From Chloroflexota bacterium (GTDB taxonomy: Bacteria > Chloroflexota > Limnocylindria > Limnocylindrales > CSP1-4): 63,004 nt of DNA. Within the stretch, counting starts at the first letter, position 1, and every line of letters starts with the position of its first letter. Shown here piece after piece: positions 7,499 to 17,977 of the stretch. Made by a program: the position numbers and the translations under genes. The notes beneath the pieces were generated by a model. It did no database searches. It worked only from the letters and a program-made list of their open reading frames with translations, and was not told the DNA's origin. The stretch lies in NCBI GenBank assembly GCA_025358515.1, contig JANYJG010000224.1:1-63004 (forward strand), given 5' to 3'.

Positions 7499-8517
7499 AC
7501 CGCGGAGTCGAGCTAATCCAGGGGTTGCTGCTCGCCTTTGCGTGCGTTGTGATTCTGATGCCGCCCTACATCCGTTTGCTGCGCTGGTTCGGCCTTGGCA
7601 AGCAGATCCGCGAGGAAGGGCCGGACTCGCATCAGATCAAGCAGGGAACGCCGACCATGGGCGGCGTCCTGATCGTGGTCGTGGTTTTGGCTCTCGCGGT
7701 TGTCTTCAACGCCCTGGATGTCTCGACCTACTCGCCGTTGGTGGTGCTGGCCCTGGTTGGCGCCCTCGGCGCCGTCGACGACATTCTCAATGCCAAGACC
7801 GGCATCGGCATCCGAGGCCGCCACAAGCTGGTGTGGCAGACGATTGTCGCAATCGGCGTGGCGATCTACGTGCAGAACCACTTTGGTTTCAACGGCGTCC
7901 GCGTCCCGTTCATCGGCGATGTCGTGAACACGTCCACGATCTGGCTGCCCGGCATCGGCCGCAATGTGGAGATCGGGGCGATCTTGTTCATCATCGTGGC
8001 GGTGATCGCGATCGTCGGTGCCAGCAACGGCGTGAATCTGACCGATGGCCTCGATGGGCTGGCCGGCGGCACCCTCGTGTTCGCTTTCATCAGCTTCCTG
8101 ATCATCGCTCTGCTCAATGAGCCTCGCGTTCAGCCCCAGCTGGCCCTGGTGTGCGCCATCGTCATCGGCTCGATCTTGGGATTCCTGTGGTTCAACGTCC
8201 ATCCAGCCCAGGTATTCATGGGCGATTCCGGGGCGTTGTCGTTGGGCGGAATGCTGGCCGTCGTAGCCCTGATTACGGGCCAGATCCTCATCCTGCCCCT
8301 TATCGGCATCATCTTTGTCCTGGAGACCGCGTCGGACATCATCCAGGTCGTCAGCTACAAGACGCGCGGCAAACGGGTCTTCCGCATGGCGCCGCTCCAC
8401 CACCACTTCGAGTTAGGTGGTTGGGACGAGGAAAAGGTGACGATGCGCTTCTGGATCGTGGGCGCGCTTGCCGGCATGCTCGGGGTGACTCTGTTCGTCG
8501 CCTCGATCCCCAAGTAG
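7495..8517 (+). CDS. mraY: Phospho-N-acetylmuramoyl-pentapeptide transferase MraY
   Basis: MraY is the integral membrane enzyme that makes lipid I from UDP-MurNAc-pentapeptide and undecaprenyl phosphate. The 340-residue protein has about ten hydrophobic segments and the catalytic loops: GAVDD near residue 95, NLTDGLDGLAGG near 180, FMGDSGALSLGG near 240 and the MAPLHHHFE motif near 300. It starts with TTG overlapping the murF stop (TTGA), supported by a purine-rich ribosome site at 7484-7491. Confidence 0.95.
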   Translation: MNRGVELIQGLLLAFACVVILMPPYIRLLRWFGLGKQIREEGPDSHQIKQGTPTMGGVLIVVVVLALAVVFNALDVSTYSPLVVLALVGALGAVDDILNAKTGIGIRGRHKLVWQTIVAIGVAIYVQNHFGFNGVRVPFIGDVVNTSTIWLPGIGRNVEIGAILFIIVAVIAIVGASNGVNLTDGLDGLAGGTLVFAFISFLIIALLNEPRVQPQLALVCAIVIGSILGFLWFNVHPAQVFMGDSGALSLGGMLAVVALITGQILILPLIGIIFVLETASDIIQVVSYKTRGKRVFRMAPLHHHFELGGWDEEKVTMRFWIVGALAGMLGVTLFVASIPK

Positions 8518-8524
8518 GTCTGGC

Positions 8525-10069
8525 ATGGCCGGCAAAATCGTCGATCTCGAGGGGCTGACCGCCGCCGGAATCCGCGATGGTTCGTTGCGCGCGCGGTCGG
8601 TGACCGTTCTGGGCCTGGCCCGCAGTGGCCTTGCTATGGCCCGCTTCTTCGCCGCCGCGGGCGCCGTGGTGACCGTCTACGACGGCCGGCCGGCGAATGA
8701 GCTGGCGGGGGCGATCGAATCGCTGGGCGACCGATCGATTCGACTTGCGCTTGGGCCCGAAGTAGATCCGGCGTCGGCCTGGTCCGATGCCGACCTGATC
8801 GCCACGTCCCCGAGTATCAACCCCGATTTCCCCACGGCAGAGCCACGGTTGCGGGCGGCCCTGCGCGTCGTCGTCGATGCCCACCGGTTGGACCCGAGGG
8901 GCGCGCCGGCGCTCGTCAGCGAGCCCGACCTGGTCCTGCGGCTGTGCCCTTGCCCGACCATCGGGGTAACCGGCACGAAGGGCAAGACCACGGCCTCGTC
9001 GCTGATCGCGGCCCTGCTGGCAACGGATACAAGCCATCCCGTGATCCTGGGTGGCAACATCGGCCTGCCGCTCATCGAGCGAGTGACCCAACTCACGCCC
9101 GAGCACCGTGTAGTAATCGAGCTTTCCGAGCTGCAGCTGCCGACGCTGTCGCGAGGCACGACCATTGCGGTCTACACAAACGTGACCTCGGACCACCTGG
9201 ATCGACACGGATCGCTGGCGGCCTACCGAGCCGTCAAGCGGCGGCTGGCCGAGTTGGTCGATCCCAATGGCGTGCTCGTCCTCAATGGCGACGACCCGAT
9301 CGTCGCGACCTACGCCGATTCGGCCACGGTTGCGGTGGTCACGTACCGGCGCGGTGAGCCCTCGGCCGGCGGACTGGGCGTCGATGATGGCTGGATCGTG
9401 GCACGGGCGCCGCATCCTACGGACGTGCCGCAGGTCGTGCGGATCATGCCGATCGCGGAGCTGGCGATCCCCGGCGACCATAACGTCTCGAACGCCATGG
9501 CGGCGATGGCCGTCGCCGGCTTGTTCCGAATACCGCCGCACGCGATCCGCCGCGCCGCATCCGAATTCCGGGGCGTGGAACACCGCCTGGAGCAGGTCGC
9601 GCTGGTCGACGGAGTGCGCTTCATCAATGACTCGCAGGGGACGCAACCGGACGCGGTCATCGCGGCGTTGCGCTCGTTCCCACGACCGCTGGTCCTCATC
9701 GCCGGCGGTCGGGACAAGGGCGTGGATCTCTCCGGCCTGGGTCCTGTGGCGGCGGAGCGGGCCGACGCCGCGGTCCTGATCGGCGAGTCAGGGCCCGCCC
9801 TCGCGGAGCTCTTCCGCGCCAGCGGTGTGGCCCACGTAGAGCTGGCCCGGACCCTGGAAGCGGCAGTGGATCGGGCCGACGCGATCGCGCGCGAGATCCT
9901 CGCCCGCGAAACGAGCGCGGGAGGAGCCGCCAGGCCGGCCACTGTTCTCATGAGCCCCGCCGCAGCCAGCTTCGACATGTTCGTCGACTACGCTGCCCGA
10001 GGTCACGCCTTCCGGGCGGCGGCGGCCGCAATCGCCGCTGAGCACGCCTCCCAAGGAGACGCCGCATGA
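8525..10069 (+). CDS. murD: UDP-MurNAc-L-alanine--D-glutamate ligase MurD
   Basis: MurD adds D-Glu to UDP-MurNAc-L-Ala. The 514-residue protein has an N-terminal Rossmann-like domain (VTVLGLARSGLAMARFF), the ATP loop GVTGTKGKTTASS near residue 147, a central NVTSDHLDRHGS block and the C-terminal RFINDSQGTQPDAVIAAL segment. The usual ELSSFQL motif reads ELSELQL. At 514 residues it is longer than common MurD (about 450), with extra residues between the first two domains. The ATG of ftsW overlaps its stop (ATGA). Confidence 0.92.
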   Translation: MAGKIVDLEGLTAAGIRDGSLRARSVTVLGLARSGLAMARFFAAAGAVVTVYDGRPANELAGAIESLGDRSIRLALGPEVDPASAWSDADLIATSPSINPDFPTAEPRLRAALRVVVDAHRLDPRGAPALVSEPDLVLRLCPCPTIGVTGTKGKTTASSLIAALLATDTSHPVILGGNIGLPLIERVTQLTPEHRVVIELSELQLPTLSRGTTIAVYTNVTSDHLDRHGSLAAYRAVKRRLAELVDPNGVLVLNGDDPIVATYADSATVAVVTYRRGEPSAGGLGVDDGWIVARAPHPTDVPQVVRIMPIAELAIPGDHNVSNAMAAMAVAGLFRIPPHAIRRAASEFRGVEHRLEQVALVDGVRFINDSQGTQPDAVIAALRSFPRPLVLIAGGRDKGVDLSGLGPVAAERADAAVLIGESGPALAELFRASGVAHVELARTLEAAVDRADAIAREILARETSAGGAARPATVLMSPAAASFDMFVDYAARGHAFRAAAAAIAAEHASQGDAA

Positions 10070-11415
10070 CGCGCTCGCCGCTCATGCCCGATGGCGTCTA
10101 CGCGCTACAAGACAACGGATACGTCGAGCGGGAGCGCGTGAGTCGCATAAGCGATGCGTCGAAGTCAGCGCCGGTTCGGCCGGCCGGCGCGTACCTGGCC
10201 AATCCCGGCCATCTCAAGAGCGATGCCCACGATCCGGATTACATCATCATCGTGTCCGTGGTGGCCCTCGCGGCCATCGGTATCCTGATGGTCTACTCAG
10301 CGTCCGCCATCCCCTCGTACAGGCTCAGCCAAAACACGTTCCAGATGGTCGCGCCGCAGATCGCTTCAGGTCTGGCCGGGCTGGCGGCGATGCTGATCCT
10401 GATGCGCATCGACTATCGCTACCTGCGGGTCGCGAGCGTGCCTCTGGCCGTCGTCGCCTTATTCATGTTGGTCGTGGTGCTGCTGCCGCAGTTCGGTACG
10501 TCCGTCAACGGCTCCTCGCGCTGGCTCAAGCTCGGTCCGTTACCGGAGATACACCCTGCCGAGGTCGCCAAGCTGGCCCTGGTCGTTTACCTGTCGCACT
10601 GGCTGGCAACGCGCGGTCGTCGAATTCGAAGCTTCTTCCACGGTGCCATGCCACTGGCCTTCATCGTGGTGCCGTTCCTGTTGCTGGTTGTGCGTGAGCC
10701 GGACCTGGGAACGGCCAGCGTCATAGTCCTGCTGGCTTTCGCCTTGTACTTCGTGGCCGGGGCGAACCTGCTCCACATTCTCATGGCAGTCATCGCCGGT
10801 GCGGCCGGCGGTCTCGTCGCGATCCTGGCGGTGGGCACCTACCCTCTGGAACGGATCAACACCCTCTTCAATCCCTGGGAGGATCCGCTGAACCACGGCT
10901 ACCACACCCTCAAGGGCTTGGAGGCGATCAGCGCCGGCGGTCTGTTTGGGACCGGCCTTGGCAACGACAAGGTGATCGTCCCCAATGATTTCAACGACTT
11001 CATCTTCTCCGTCATCGCCCAGGAGTTCGGCCTGATTGGAGGAGCGCTAGTGATCGGGCTCTTCGTCGCCTTTGCCTACGCCGGTATCAGGACCGCAATT
11101 CGGGCTCCGGACACATTTGGTGGTCTGATGGCGGCAGGCGTGACGTCCTGGATCTGTTTCCAGGCCTTGATCAACATCGGTGTCGTCGTCGCGCTCGTGC
11201 CGGTGACGGGCATTACGCTGCCGTTCGTGTCCGCAGGCGGGACGTCGCTCGTCGTCAGTTTTGCGGCCGTCGGAATTCTCCTTTCAGTCTCCAGGGAAAC
11301 CGTTGAGCGAGGTTGGGTTAGTGCGTCTGCTGATAGCGGCCGGGGGTACGGGGGGACATATCTACCCGGCTCTCGCCGTGGCTCGATCCCTGCAGGACCG
11401 ACCGGTCGCGCCTGA
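10066..11415 (+). CDS. ftsW: Septal peptidoglycan polymerase FtsW (SEDS family)
   Basis: FtsW polymerises lipid II at the septum together with FtsI. After a 60-residue cytoplasmic tail come about ten membrane segments with SEDS family signatures: VYSASAIPSY, NGSSRWLKLGP, HPAEVAKLALVVYLSHWLA, REPDLGTASVI, GYHTLKGLEAISAGGLFGTGLG and LPFVSAGGTSLVVSF. The frame runs on 32 residues after the usual end of the family (near VSRETVERG) and overlaps the start of murG by 95 nt. This is either a real long overlap or a sign of a frameshift near 11,300. Confidence 0.93.
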   Translation: MTRSPLMPDGVYALQDNGYVERERVSRISDASKSAPVRPAGAYLANPGHLKSDAHDPDYIIIVSVVALAAIGILMVYSASAIPSYRLSQNTFQMVAPQIASGLAGLAAMLILMRIDYRYLRVASVPLAVVALFMLVVVLLPQFGTSVNGSSRWLKLGPLPEIHPAEVAKLALVVYLSHWLATRGRRIRSFFHGAMPLAFIVVPFLLLVVREPDLGTASVIVLLAFALYFVAGANLLHILMAVIAGAAGGLVAILAVGTYPLERINTLFNPWEDPLNHGYHTLKGLEAISAGGLFGTGLGNDKVIVPNDFNDFIFSVIAQEFGLIGGALVIGLFVAFAYAGIRTAIRAPDTFGGLMAAGVTSWICFQALINIGVVVALVPVTGITLPFVSAGGTSLVVSFAAVGILLSVSRETVERGWVSASADSGRGYGGTYLPGSRRGSIPAGPTGRA

Positions 11416-12472
11416 GCTGCACTGGGTCGGAGGCCACCGCGGCCTCGAGGCACAGGTCGTTCCGGCATCCGGGATCCCGCTGCGGCGCCTGGCGCTGCGC
11501 AGCCTCCGCACGGTCGATCTGAACGTGCACGCCATCCTCGATCCGATCCGCCTCGTGCTGTCCGTTCCTCAGGCAGGAGCGATGCTGCTGTGGCGCCGCC
11601 CGGCGGCCATATTCACGACCGGCGGGTTCGTGGCCATTCCGGTGCTGCTGGCTGCGGCCGTTCTGCGTGTTCCGGTGGTCATGTGGGACGGCAACGTCGT
11701 GCCTGGCCGAAGTGTTCGTTGGACGGCACGGCTGGCCCACGCTCTGGCGGTCTCTTTCGTCGCCACCTGCCAGATGCTGGGATCGCGCCGGCCGTGCTAC
11801 GTGACCGGCACGCCCATCCGCGATCCGCGGGCCGTCGACCGCTCCGCGGCTCGGGCCGCCCTGGGCGTGGGGCCGGATGAGCGGCTGCTGCTGATATTCG
11901 GTGGCTCCCAGGCGGTGCGGCGCTTCAATGAGGCCGTGACTGAAGCCCTGCCCGAGTTGGTCCGGCGAGTGCGCGTCCTGCACGTCACGGGTGATGACGG
12001 CTACGACTCGGCCGTTGCCGCCCGGGACGCGCTGCCGGACGAACTGCGGGACCGCTACCGCCCGGCGCGATTCCTTCGCGACGAGATGGCCCTGGCTCTG
12101 GCGGCGGCCGACTTGGTCGTTGGCCGGGCCGGCTCGTCCACGCTGGCCGAGGTGGCGGCATTCGGCCTGCCGATGGTCGTGGTGCCGTATCCGCACGCCG
12201 CGGGTCATCAGCGCCGCAACGCGGAGGCGATGGTCCGGGCCGGCGCGGCGCGACTGGTTGACGACGACGCCTTCGACGCACTCGCCCTCCTGGCGTCCGC
12301 CGCCATCCTCGACAACCCGGCGGAGCACGCCGCGATGGCGGCGGCCGCGCGCTCGCTAGCCCGGCCCGGTGCCGCGGACGCGGTCGCGGAGCTGGTGATG
12401 GCGGCCGCCGAGCGGCGGCCAAACCCGGACCCGCTGCGCCTCGACGCGATTTCCCGGGGTGTCGCGTCGTGA
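11321..12472 (+). CDS. murG: MurG, undecaprenyldiphospho-muramoylpentapeptide GlcNAc transferase
   Basis: MurG is the peripheral membrane glycosyltransferase that converts lipid I to lipid II. The 383-residue GT-B protein begins LLIAAGGTGGHIYPALAVA, so the start must be at or just before the GTG at 11321; a GAGG lies about 9 nt upstream. Further signatures are TGGFVAIPVLLAA, GNVVPGRSVRW, FGGSQAVRRFN and GRAGSSTLAEVAAFGLPMV followed by HQRRNAEAM. It overlaps ftsW by 95 nt in another frame and murB by 4 nt (GTGA). Confidence 0.94.
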   Translation: MRLLIAAGGTGGHIYPALAVARSLQDRPVAPELHWVGGHRGLEAQVVPASGIPLRRLALRSLRTVDLNVHAILDPIRLVLSVPQAGAMLLWRRPAAIFTTGGFVAIPVLLAAAVLRVPVVMWDGNVVPGRSVRWTARLAHALAVSFVATCQMLGSRRPCYVTGTPIRDPRAVDRSAARAALGVGPDERLLLIFGGSQAVRRFNEAVTEALPELVRRVRVLHVTGDDGYDSAVAARDALPDELRDRYRPARFLRDEMALALAAADLVVGRAGSSTLAEVAAFGLPMVVVPYPHAAGHQRRNAEAMVRAGAARLVDDDAFDALALLASAAILDNPAEHAAMAAAARSLARPGAADAVAELVMAAAERRPNPDPLRLDAISRGVAS

Positions 12473-13469
12473 CGGAGTCGCGCCCCGACCGGGACCAAGG
12501 CAGCGGCGCCACTCGCGACGCGGGCATAGCTCGCGACTGGCAGGCGATTGCCGCAGAGATGCGGCGCCAGACCGGCGTCCCGGTGCGCCTCGACGAGCCC
12601 CTGGCTCTGCACACGACGATGCGCGTCGGCGGCCCGTCCGACCTGCTGGCCGTTGCCGAATCCGTCGGCCAACTCGTGGCCCTGGTCCAATTCGCCCGAA
12701 CCGGGGCACTCCCGTACGTGGTGCTGGGGCGCGGCAGCGACTTGGTCGTCTCGGACCGCGGGTTTTGCGGCCTGACGATCCTGTGCCGGGCCGAGGGTCA
12801 CCGCTTCGAAGGCGAGCGTCTGATCGCCGAATCGGGCCTGCCCATGGCGCGAGCGGCCACGCTGGCCCAGAAGGCTGGGCTGTCCGGTCTGGAGTTCGGG
12901 CTGGCGATCCCAGGGACAGTCGGCGGGGCCGTCTGGGGCAACGCCGGGGCTCATGGCGGGGACGTGGCTTCGGTCCTGGAGTCGGTTACGATCCTGACCG
13001 TCGACGGCGTCCAAATCGCCGAGCCTGCCGAGAGGCTGGGGTTTGCATATAGGGAGAGCCGTTTCAAGGCGCCCTCGGCCGCAGCGGCAGACCTCATCCT
13101 GACCGCGACCTTCCGCCTCGCGCCGGCCGACCCGGCCGTCTTAAAGACGCGCCTGGACGAGATTCGGACTTGGCGCCGGGAGCATCAGCCAATCGAATCC
13201 CCCAGTGCGGGCAGCGTCTTCCGCAATCCACCCGGCGACTCGGCCGGCCGTCTCATTGAAGCCTGCGGCCTAAAGCGGACCAGGGTCGGCGGCGCCGTCA
13301 TCAGCGACAAGCACGCCAACTTCATCGTCAACGAGGGCTCGGCCACGGCGGCCGACGTCCGCCGACTGGCCGAGCAGGCTCGGGCGGAAGTCCGCACCCG
13401 GTTCGGGGTCGATCTGGTATACGAAGTCCAGTTCCTTGGCGACTGGACCGAATCTGAAGTGGAGGAACG

Positions 13470-13473
<4 letters not shown>
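12469..13473 (+). CDS. murB: UDP-N-acetylenolpyruvoylglucosamine reductase MurB
   Basis: MurB reduces UDP-GlcNAc-enolpyruvate to UDP-MurNAc with FAD and NADPH. The 334-residue protein has the FAD-binding LGRGSDLVVSD motif, the GLEFGLAIPGTVGGAVWGNAGAHG block, FAYRESRFK and the catalytic-Ser region SAGSVFRNP, and ends with GVDLVYEVQFLG. It is in the 4-base overlap chain murG-murB-ddl. murC, which normally lies beside murB, is absent. Confidence 0.95.
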
Positions 13474-14621
<1,148 letters not shown>

Positions 14622-14630
14622 GGCTGTCGA

Positions 14631-15776
14631 ATGAAGCGCCGCCAGCCAGTCCGCCGCTTGATACCGCAGATCCGCGCGGTTCAGGTTCGTCGCCCTCGTG
14701 TGCGGCGGACGGCGCCTCGCCTGCGGTCCGTGCAGCTGGCGGCTGCCATCGCTCTGGCGATCTTCGGCCTGGGCATCGTCAGTGTGGCGGCTACGCCTAT
14801 CTTCGACGCTCACATGATCGAGATTCGCGGCGCCACGTTCACCAGTGATGCCGCCATCCGCAAGATCGTGGGCATAGATGGCTCGCCGAACATCTTCCGA
14901 TTCCGCTCCGACCACGCGGCACAGGAACTGGTCCGACTGCCGGCCGTAGCCTCCGCCCACGTGGAGGTCAGGCTGCCGGGCACGATCGTGGTGGAGCTGC
15001 GAGAGCGGCTGCCCAAGATCGAATGGGTCATCGGCGACACGCGCTACGTGGCCGATGAGAACGGCTATCTATTCGGTGAGATCGATTCTGCGGGCAATCC
15101 CGTGCCATCGGACACAGGGCCGCTGCCAACGCTCGATCCCAATGCCATCCCCACGGACACGCCGTCGGACACGGCCACGCCGGCGCCGCGCACCAGTCTG
15201 GCCAAGACGCCCAGACCAACGGCCACGCCCAGACCAACTGCCAGCCCCAGGAAGGGGGCGAAGTCCTCGCCATCGGCATCCCAGGGAGGTTCCGTGGAGC
15301 CCACACAGACGCCCACGCCGTTGCCTCCCGTCGCCGCGTCGCTCATTCCATCGCTCCTGCCCGCCCCGACCGACGATCCCGCCGCAACCGCCGGTCCCGG
15401 GCACCTAACTCTGCCAGTGGTCTTCGATCGGCGCGCCTCCGACGCGGGCCTCGGCCTGGGATCGACGGTAGACCCGCTCGCCCTGGACGTCGGCTACCGC
15501 CTGGCCAACCTCACCCCCGCGGACGTCGGTAGCGCGGCCGTCGGACTGGCCGTCGTACTCGACGATCAGCACGGCTTCACCGTTGCTCCAGTTCCGATGC
15601 GCTGGGTCGCCCAATTCGGCTTCTATACACCTACGCTGCGCAAGGTCACAGTCATACCGGGGCAGGTTCGAGACCTGAGGTCCCTGCTGGCGAAACAAGG
15701 TGAGAACGGCTGCGCCTGGGTCTCGCTCGTCGCCGACATCAGTGAGGATCGCGTCATCATCTGTTTGCCGCGATGA
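14631..15776 (+). CDS. ftsQ: FtsQ/DivIB division protein with disordered insertion
   Basis: FtsQ bridges the FtsL complex and the early divisome. The 381-residue protein has a very basic N-terminus, one membrane segment (about 36-55), a POTRA domain (about 59-127, RGATFTSDAAIRKIVG to LRERLPKIEW) and a C-terminal beta domain. The beta domain is interrupted: after ADENGYLFGEID (to about residue 152) comes roughly 100 residues of Thr/Pro/Ser/Ala-rich sequence (about 157-256), and the fold resumes at LTLPVVFDRR. The usual length is about 250-290, so the insertion explains the excess. The identity call is firm; the insertion is the odd part. Confidence 0.9.
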   Translation: MKRRQPVRRLIPQIRAVQVRRPRVRRTAPRLRSVQLAAAIALAIFGLGIVSVAATPIFDAHMIEIRGATFTSDAAIRKIVGIDGSPNIFRFRSDHAAQELVRLPAVASAHVEVRLPGTIVVELRERLPKIEWVIGDTRYVADENGYLFGEIDSAGNPVPSDTGPLPTLDPNAIPTDTPSDTATPAPRTSLAKTPRPTATPRPTASPRKGAKSSPSASQGGSVEPTQTPTPLPPVAASLIPSLLPAPTDDPAATAGPGHLTLPVVFDRRASDAGLGLGSTVDPLALDVGYRLANLTPADVGSAAVGLAVVLDDQHGFTVAPVPMRWVAQFGFYTPTLRKVTVIPGQVRDLRSLLAKQGENGCAWVSLVADISEDRVIICLPR

Positions 15777-15903
15777 CCGGACAGGCTGCCGCCATACTTC
15801 CAGATGCGACCGGAGAGCCGGTCGACATGGCGGGTTGCCGCTTGTCCCTTGCGTCGAGTAGCCTACTCGCACCTGCTGCGCGTGCCTCGGAGGGAGCGTC
15901 TCG

Positions 15904-16227
15904 GTGTTCTTGCCCCTGGCTGGACTCCTCGTCGGCGTCCTGCTCGGTCTCGCTCTCGGCGTCAAGGTTGACGTTGAGGTGGCTCGCTATTCGGCCGTCG
16001 CCATCCTGGCGGCGCTGGATTCCGTGCTTGGTGCAGTGCGTGCGGAATTGGACGGGGGTTACGACAACCGGGTCTTCATCAGCGGTTTCGTCACCAATAC
16101 CGTGGTCGCCGTCTTGCTGGTCTTCATCGGCGATCGGCTCGGGTTGGACCTGTACCTGGTGGCATTGATTACATTCGGACTACGTATCTTCCAGAACGTG
16201 GCGATCATCCGCCGGCACTTTATCTAG
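15904..16227 (+). CDS. sbp: Small basic membrane protein Sbp (DUF1290)
   Basis: The 107-residue protein has three hydrophobic segments and the DUF1290 pattern: GVLLGLALG, YSAVAILAALDSVLGAVRAELDGGYDNRVFISGF, then a C-terminal FQNVAIIRRHF. The family sits between ftsQ and ftsA or ftsZ in many Gram-positive and Chloroflexota dcw clusters; its molecular job is not well established. The GTG start is preceded by GGAGGGAG (15889-15896) with 7-nt spacing. A 127-nt gap separates it from ftsQ. Confidence 0.9.
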   Translation: MFLPLAGLLVGVLLGLALGVKVDVEVARYSAVAILAALDSVLGAVRAELDGGYDNRVFISGFVTNTVVAVLLVFIGDRLGLDLYLVALITFGLRIFQNVAIIRRHFI

Positions 16228-16249
16228 ACGGCGACTCAGGGAGAAGCGA

Positions 16250-17482
16250 GTGGAACGCGAAGCAGTGCTAGTCGGCATCGATGTCGGTACGAGCAAGGTC
16301 TGCGTGCTTATCGGCGAAGTTGGCCGGGATGGCAGCCTGACCATTGTCGGCAAGGGCTCTGTGCCCGCCAGCGGCCTGAAGAAGGCCGTCGTCGTCAACA
16401 TCGACCAGACCGTTCGCTCTATTTCGGGCGCCGTCGACCACTCTGAGCGACTGTCCGGCTGGGCGATCGACCGCGCCTTCGTCGGCGTTGGTGGCCAACA
16501 TGTCGAGAGCCAGAACTCGCGCGGCGCCGTCGCCGTCAGCGGCCACCAGCGCGAAGTTACGCGCGAGGACATCAACCGGGCCATGGAAGTCGCTCGGGCC
16601 GTCTCTATCCCGTCGAACCGAGAGGTCCTGCACGTTCTGCCGCGTGGGTTCATCGTCGACGGGCAGGAGGGCGTGAAGGATCCGCTCGGCATGAGCGCCG
16701 TCCGCCTGGAGATCGAGACGCACATCGTCACGGCCTCCGCCACGGCCGTTCGAAACCTCGCCAAATGCGTCCAGGCCGCCAACGTCAAGATCGACGAGTT
16801 GGTGGCGAGTTCCCTCGCCTCGGCCGAGGCGGTGCTGTCCGAAACAGAACGTGATCTGGGCGTGGCCGTGGCCGACATCGGCGCCGGCACCATAGACCTG
16901 GCTCTGTTTCTGGACGGTTCGCCGTTCAAGACATCGGTCCTGCCGGTCGGTGGCAACAACGTCACCAACGACGTGGCCATCGGCCTCAAGACAAGCCTGC
17001 AGGTCGCGGAGGACCTCAAGATCCAGCACGGCAGCTGCGACCTATCGACGGTTGCGGGCGACGAGCAAATCAGCGTGGCGATGCTGGGCGAGGCGGCCGG
17101 TCGAACGGTCAGCCGGCTGGAAGTCTGCCGGATCATCGAAGCCCGAATGCGCGAGACGTTCGAGATGCTGCGAGCCGAGATTCGATCGGCTGGGGACGGC
17201 ATCCTCCCGGCTGGGCTGGTGCTGACCGGGGGAGCAAGCCAGCTGGCGGGCGCCGCCGCTCTCGGTCGCGAGATCTTGGACATGCCGGTCCGCGTGGCCG
17301 GCCCCACGGGCATCGTCGGCCTGACCGACAACATCATGAACCCGGCCTATAGCACCGCCATCGGGTTGCTCTTCTGGGGAGCCAAGGGCCTCGAGTCCGG
17401 GGAGGCGTCGCACTTCGAGTCGGCCCCGGCACACGGGCTGCCAGCGCGTGTCAGGGACGCGCTCCGGAACCTCTTCCCGTAG
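16250..17482 (+). CDS. ftsA: Cell division protein FtsA
   Basis: FtsA is the actin-like protein that tethers FtsZ to the membrane. The 410-residue protein has the phosphate-1 motif GIDVGTSKVCVLIGE, the inserted 1C subdomain (about 85-165, with HVLPRGFIVDGQEGVKDPLGM), the phosphate-2 motif VADIGAGTIDLALF, the adenosine motif LTGGASQLAGA and a C-terminal amphipathic helix (ARVRDALRNLFP) for membrane binding. A purine-rich site (16238-16245) precedes the GTG start. Confidence 0.95.
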   Translation: MEREAVLVGIDVGTSKVCVLIGEVGRDGSLTIVGKGSVPASGLKKAVVVNIDQTVRSISGAVDHSERLSGWAIDRAFVGVGGQHVESQNSRGAVAVSGHQREVTREDINRAMEVARAVSIPSNREVLHVLPRGFIVDGQEGVKDPLGMSAVRLEIETHIVTASATAVRNLAKCVQAANVKIDELVASSLASAEAVLSETERDLGVAVADIGAGTIDLALFLDGSPFKTSVLPVGGNNVTNDVAIGLKTSLQVAEDLKIQHGSCDLSTVAGDEQISVAMLGEAAGRTVSRLEVCRIIEARMRETFEMLRAEIRSAGDGILPAGLVLTGGASQLAGAAALGREILDMPVRVAGPTGIVGLTDNIMNPAYSTAIGLLFWGAKGLESGEASHFESAPAHGLPARVRDALRNLFP

Positions 17483-17516
17483 AGCGAGTTCTGGCGCGAT
17501 GCATAGAGGCGCGTCC

Positions 17517-17918
17517 ATGAAGAACCTGATGCTGACAGTCCAAACAAAGCGCCGCGGGCTGTACGACCTGACGGGCGCGTGCGAAGAGTTTGTGGCGGGC
17601 GAGGGTGACGGGTTGCTGGTGGTCTTCGTCCCACATGCAACCGCCGGCATCGTCGTCGTGGAGTTGGGCGCCGGGTCCGATGTTGACTTGATGGCAGCCC
17701 TGGATCGACTGCTTCCCCGCGACGATCGGTGGGTCCACCGCCACGGGTCGCCCGGACATGGGGCAGACCACCTGGTCTCGGTTATCGCCCCGCCGTCCCT
17801 CAGCGTGCCGGTCGTGGCCGGCAGGATGACCCTGGGGACCTGGCAATCCATCGCTCTGCTGGACCCGAACCAGGACAACCCGGCGCGGTCCGTGGTGCTG
17901 AGTTTTCTGGCCGGCTGA
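17517..17918 (+). CDS. YjbQ/UPF0047 family protein
   Basis: The 133-residue protein matches the UPF0047 (YjbQ) family: VFVPHATAGIVVVELGAGSDV in the middle, GHGADHLVSVIAPPSLSVPVVAGRMTLGTWQSIALLD at the end. Family members form small barrel trimers, and a weak thiamin-phosphate-synthase-like activity has been reported for some. The usual NE dipeptide after the HTT motif is VE here. It is inserted between ftsA and ftsZ, 34 nt after ftsA. The ATG at 17517 is chosen over the ATG at 17499 because it aligns with the family start. Confidence 0.82.
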   Translation: MKNLMLTVQTKRRGLYDLTGACEEFVAGEGDGLLVVFVPHATAGIVVVELGAGSDVDLMAALDRLLPRDDRWVHRHGSPGHGADHLVSVIAPPSLSVPVVAGRMTLGTWQSIALLDPNQDNPARSVVLSFLAG

Positions 17919-17977
17919 GCCGCAAATCACCCCGTTGGCCGTGCCCAGCTGCTAAATCCATTATTCGGCCATTTTAT

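Noticed and set aside
15773-16168. 131-residue frame starting in an ATGA overlap with ftsQ
   Set aside because: The overlap looked like coupling, but it runs through sbp in another frame and sbp is certain.
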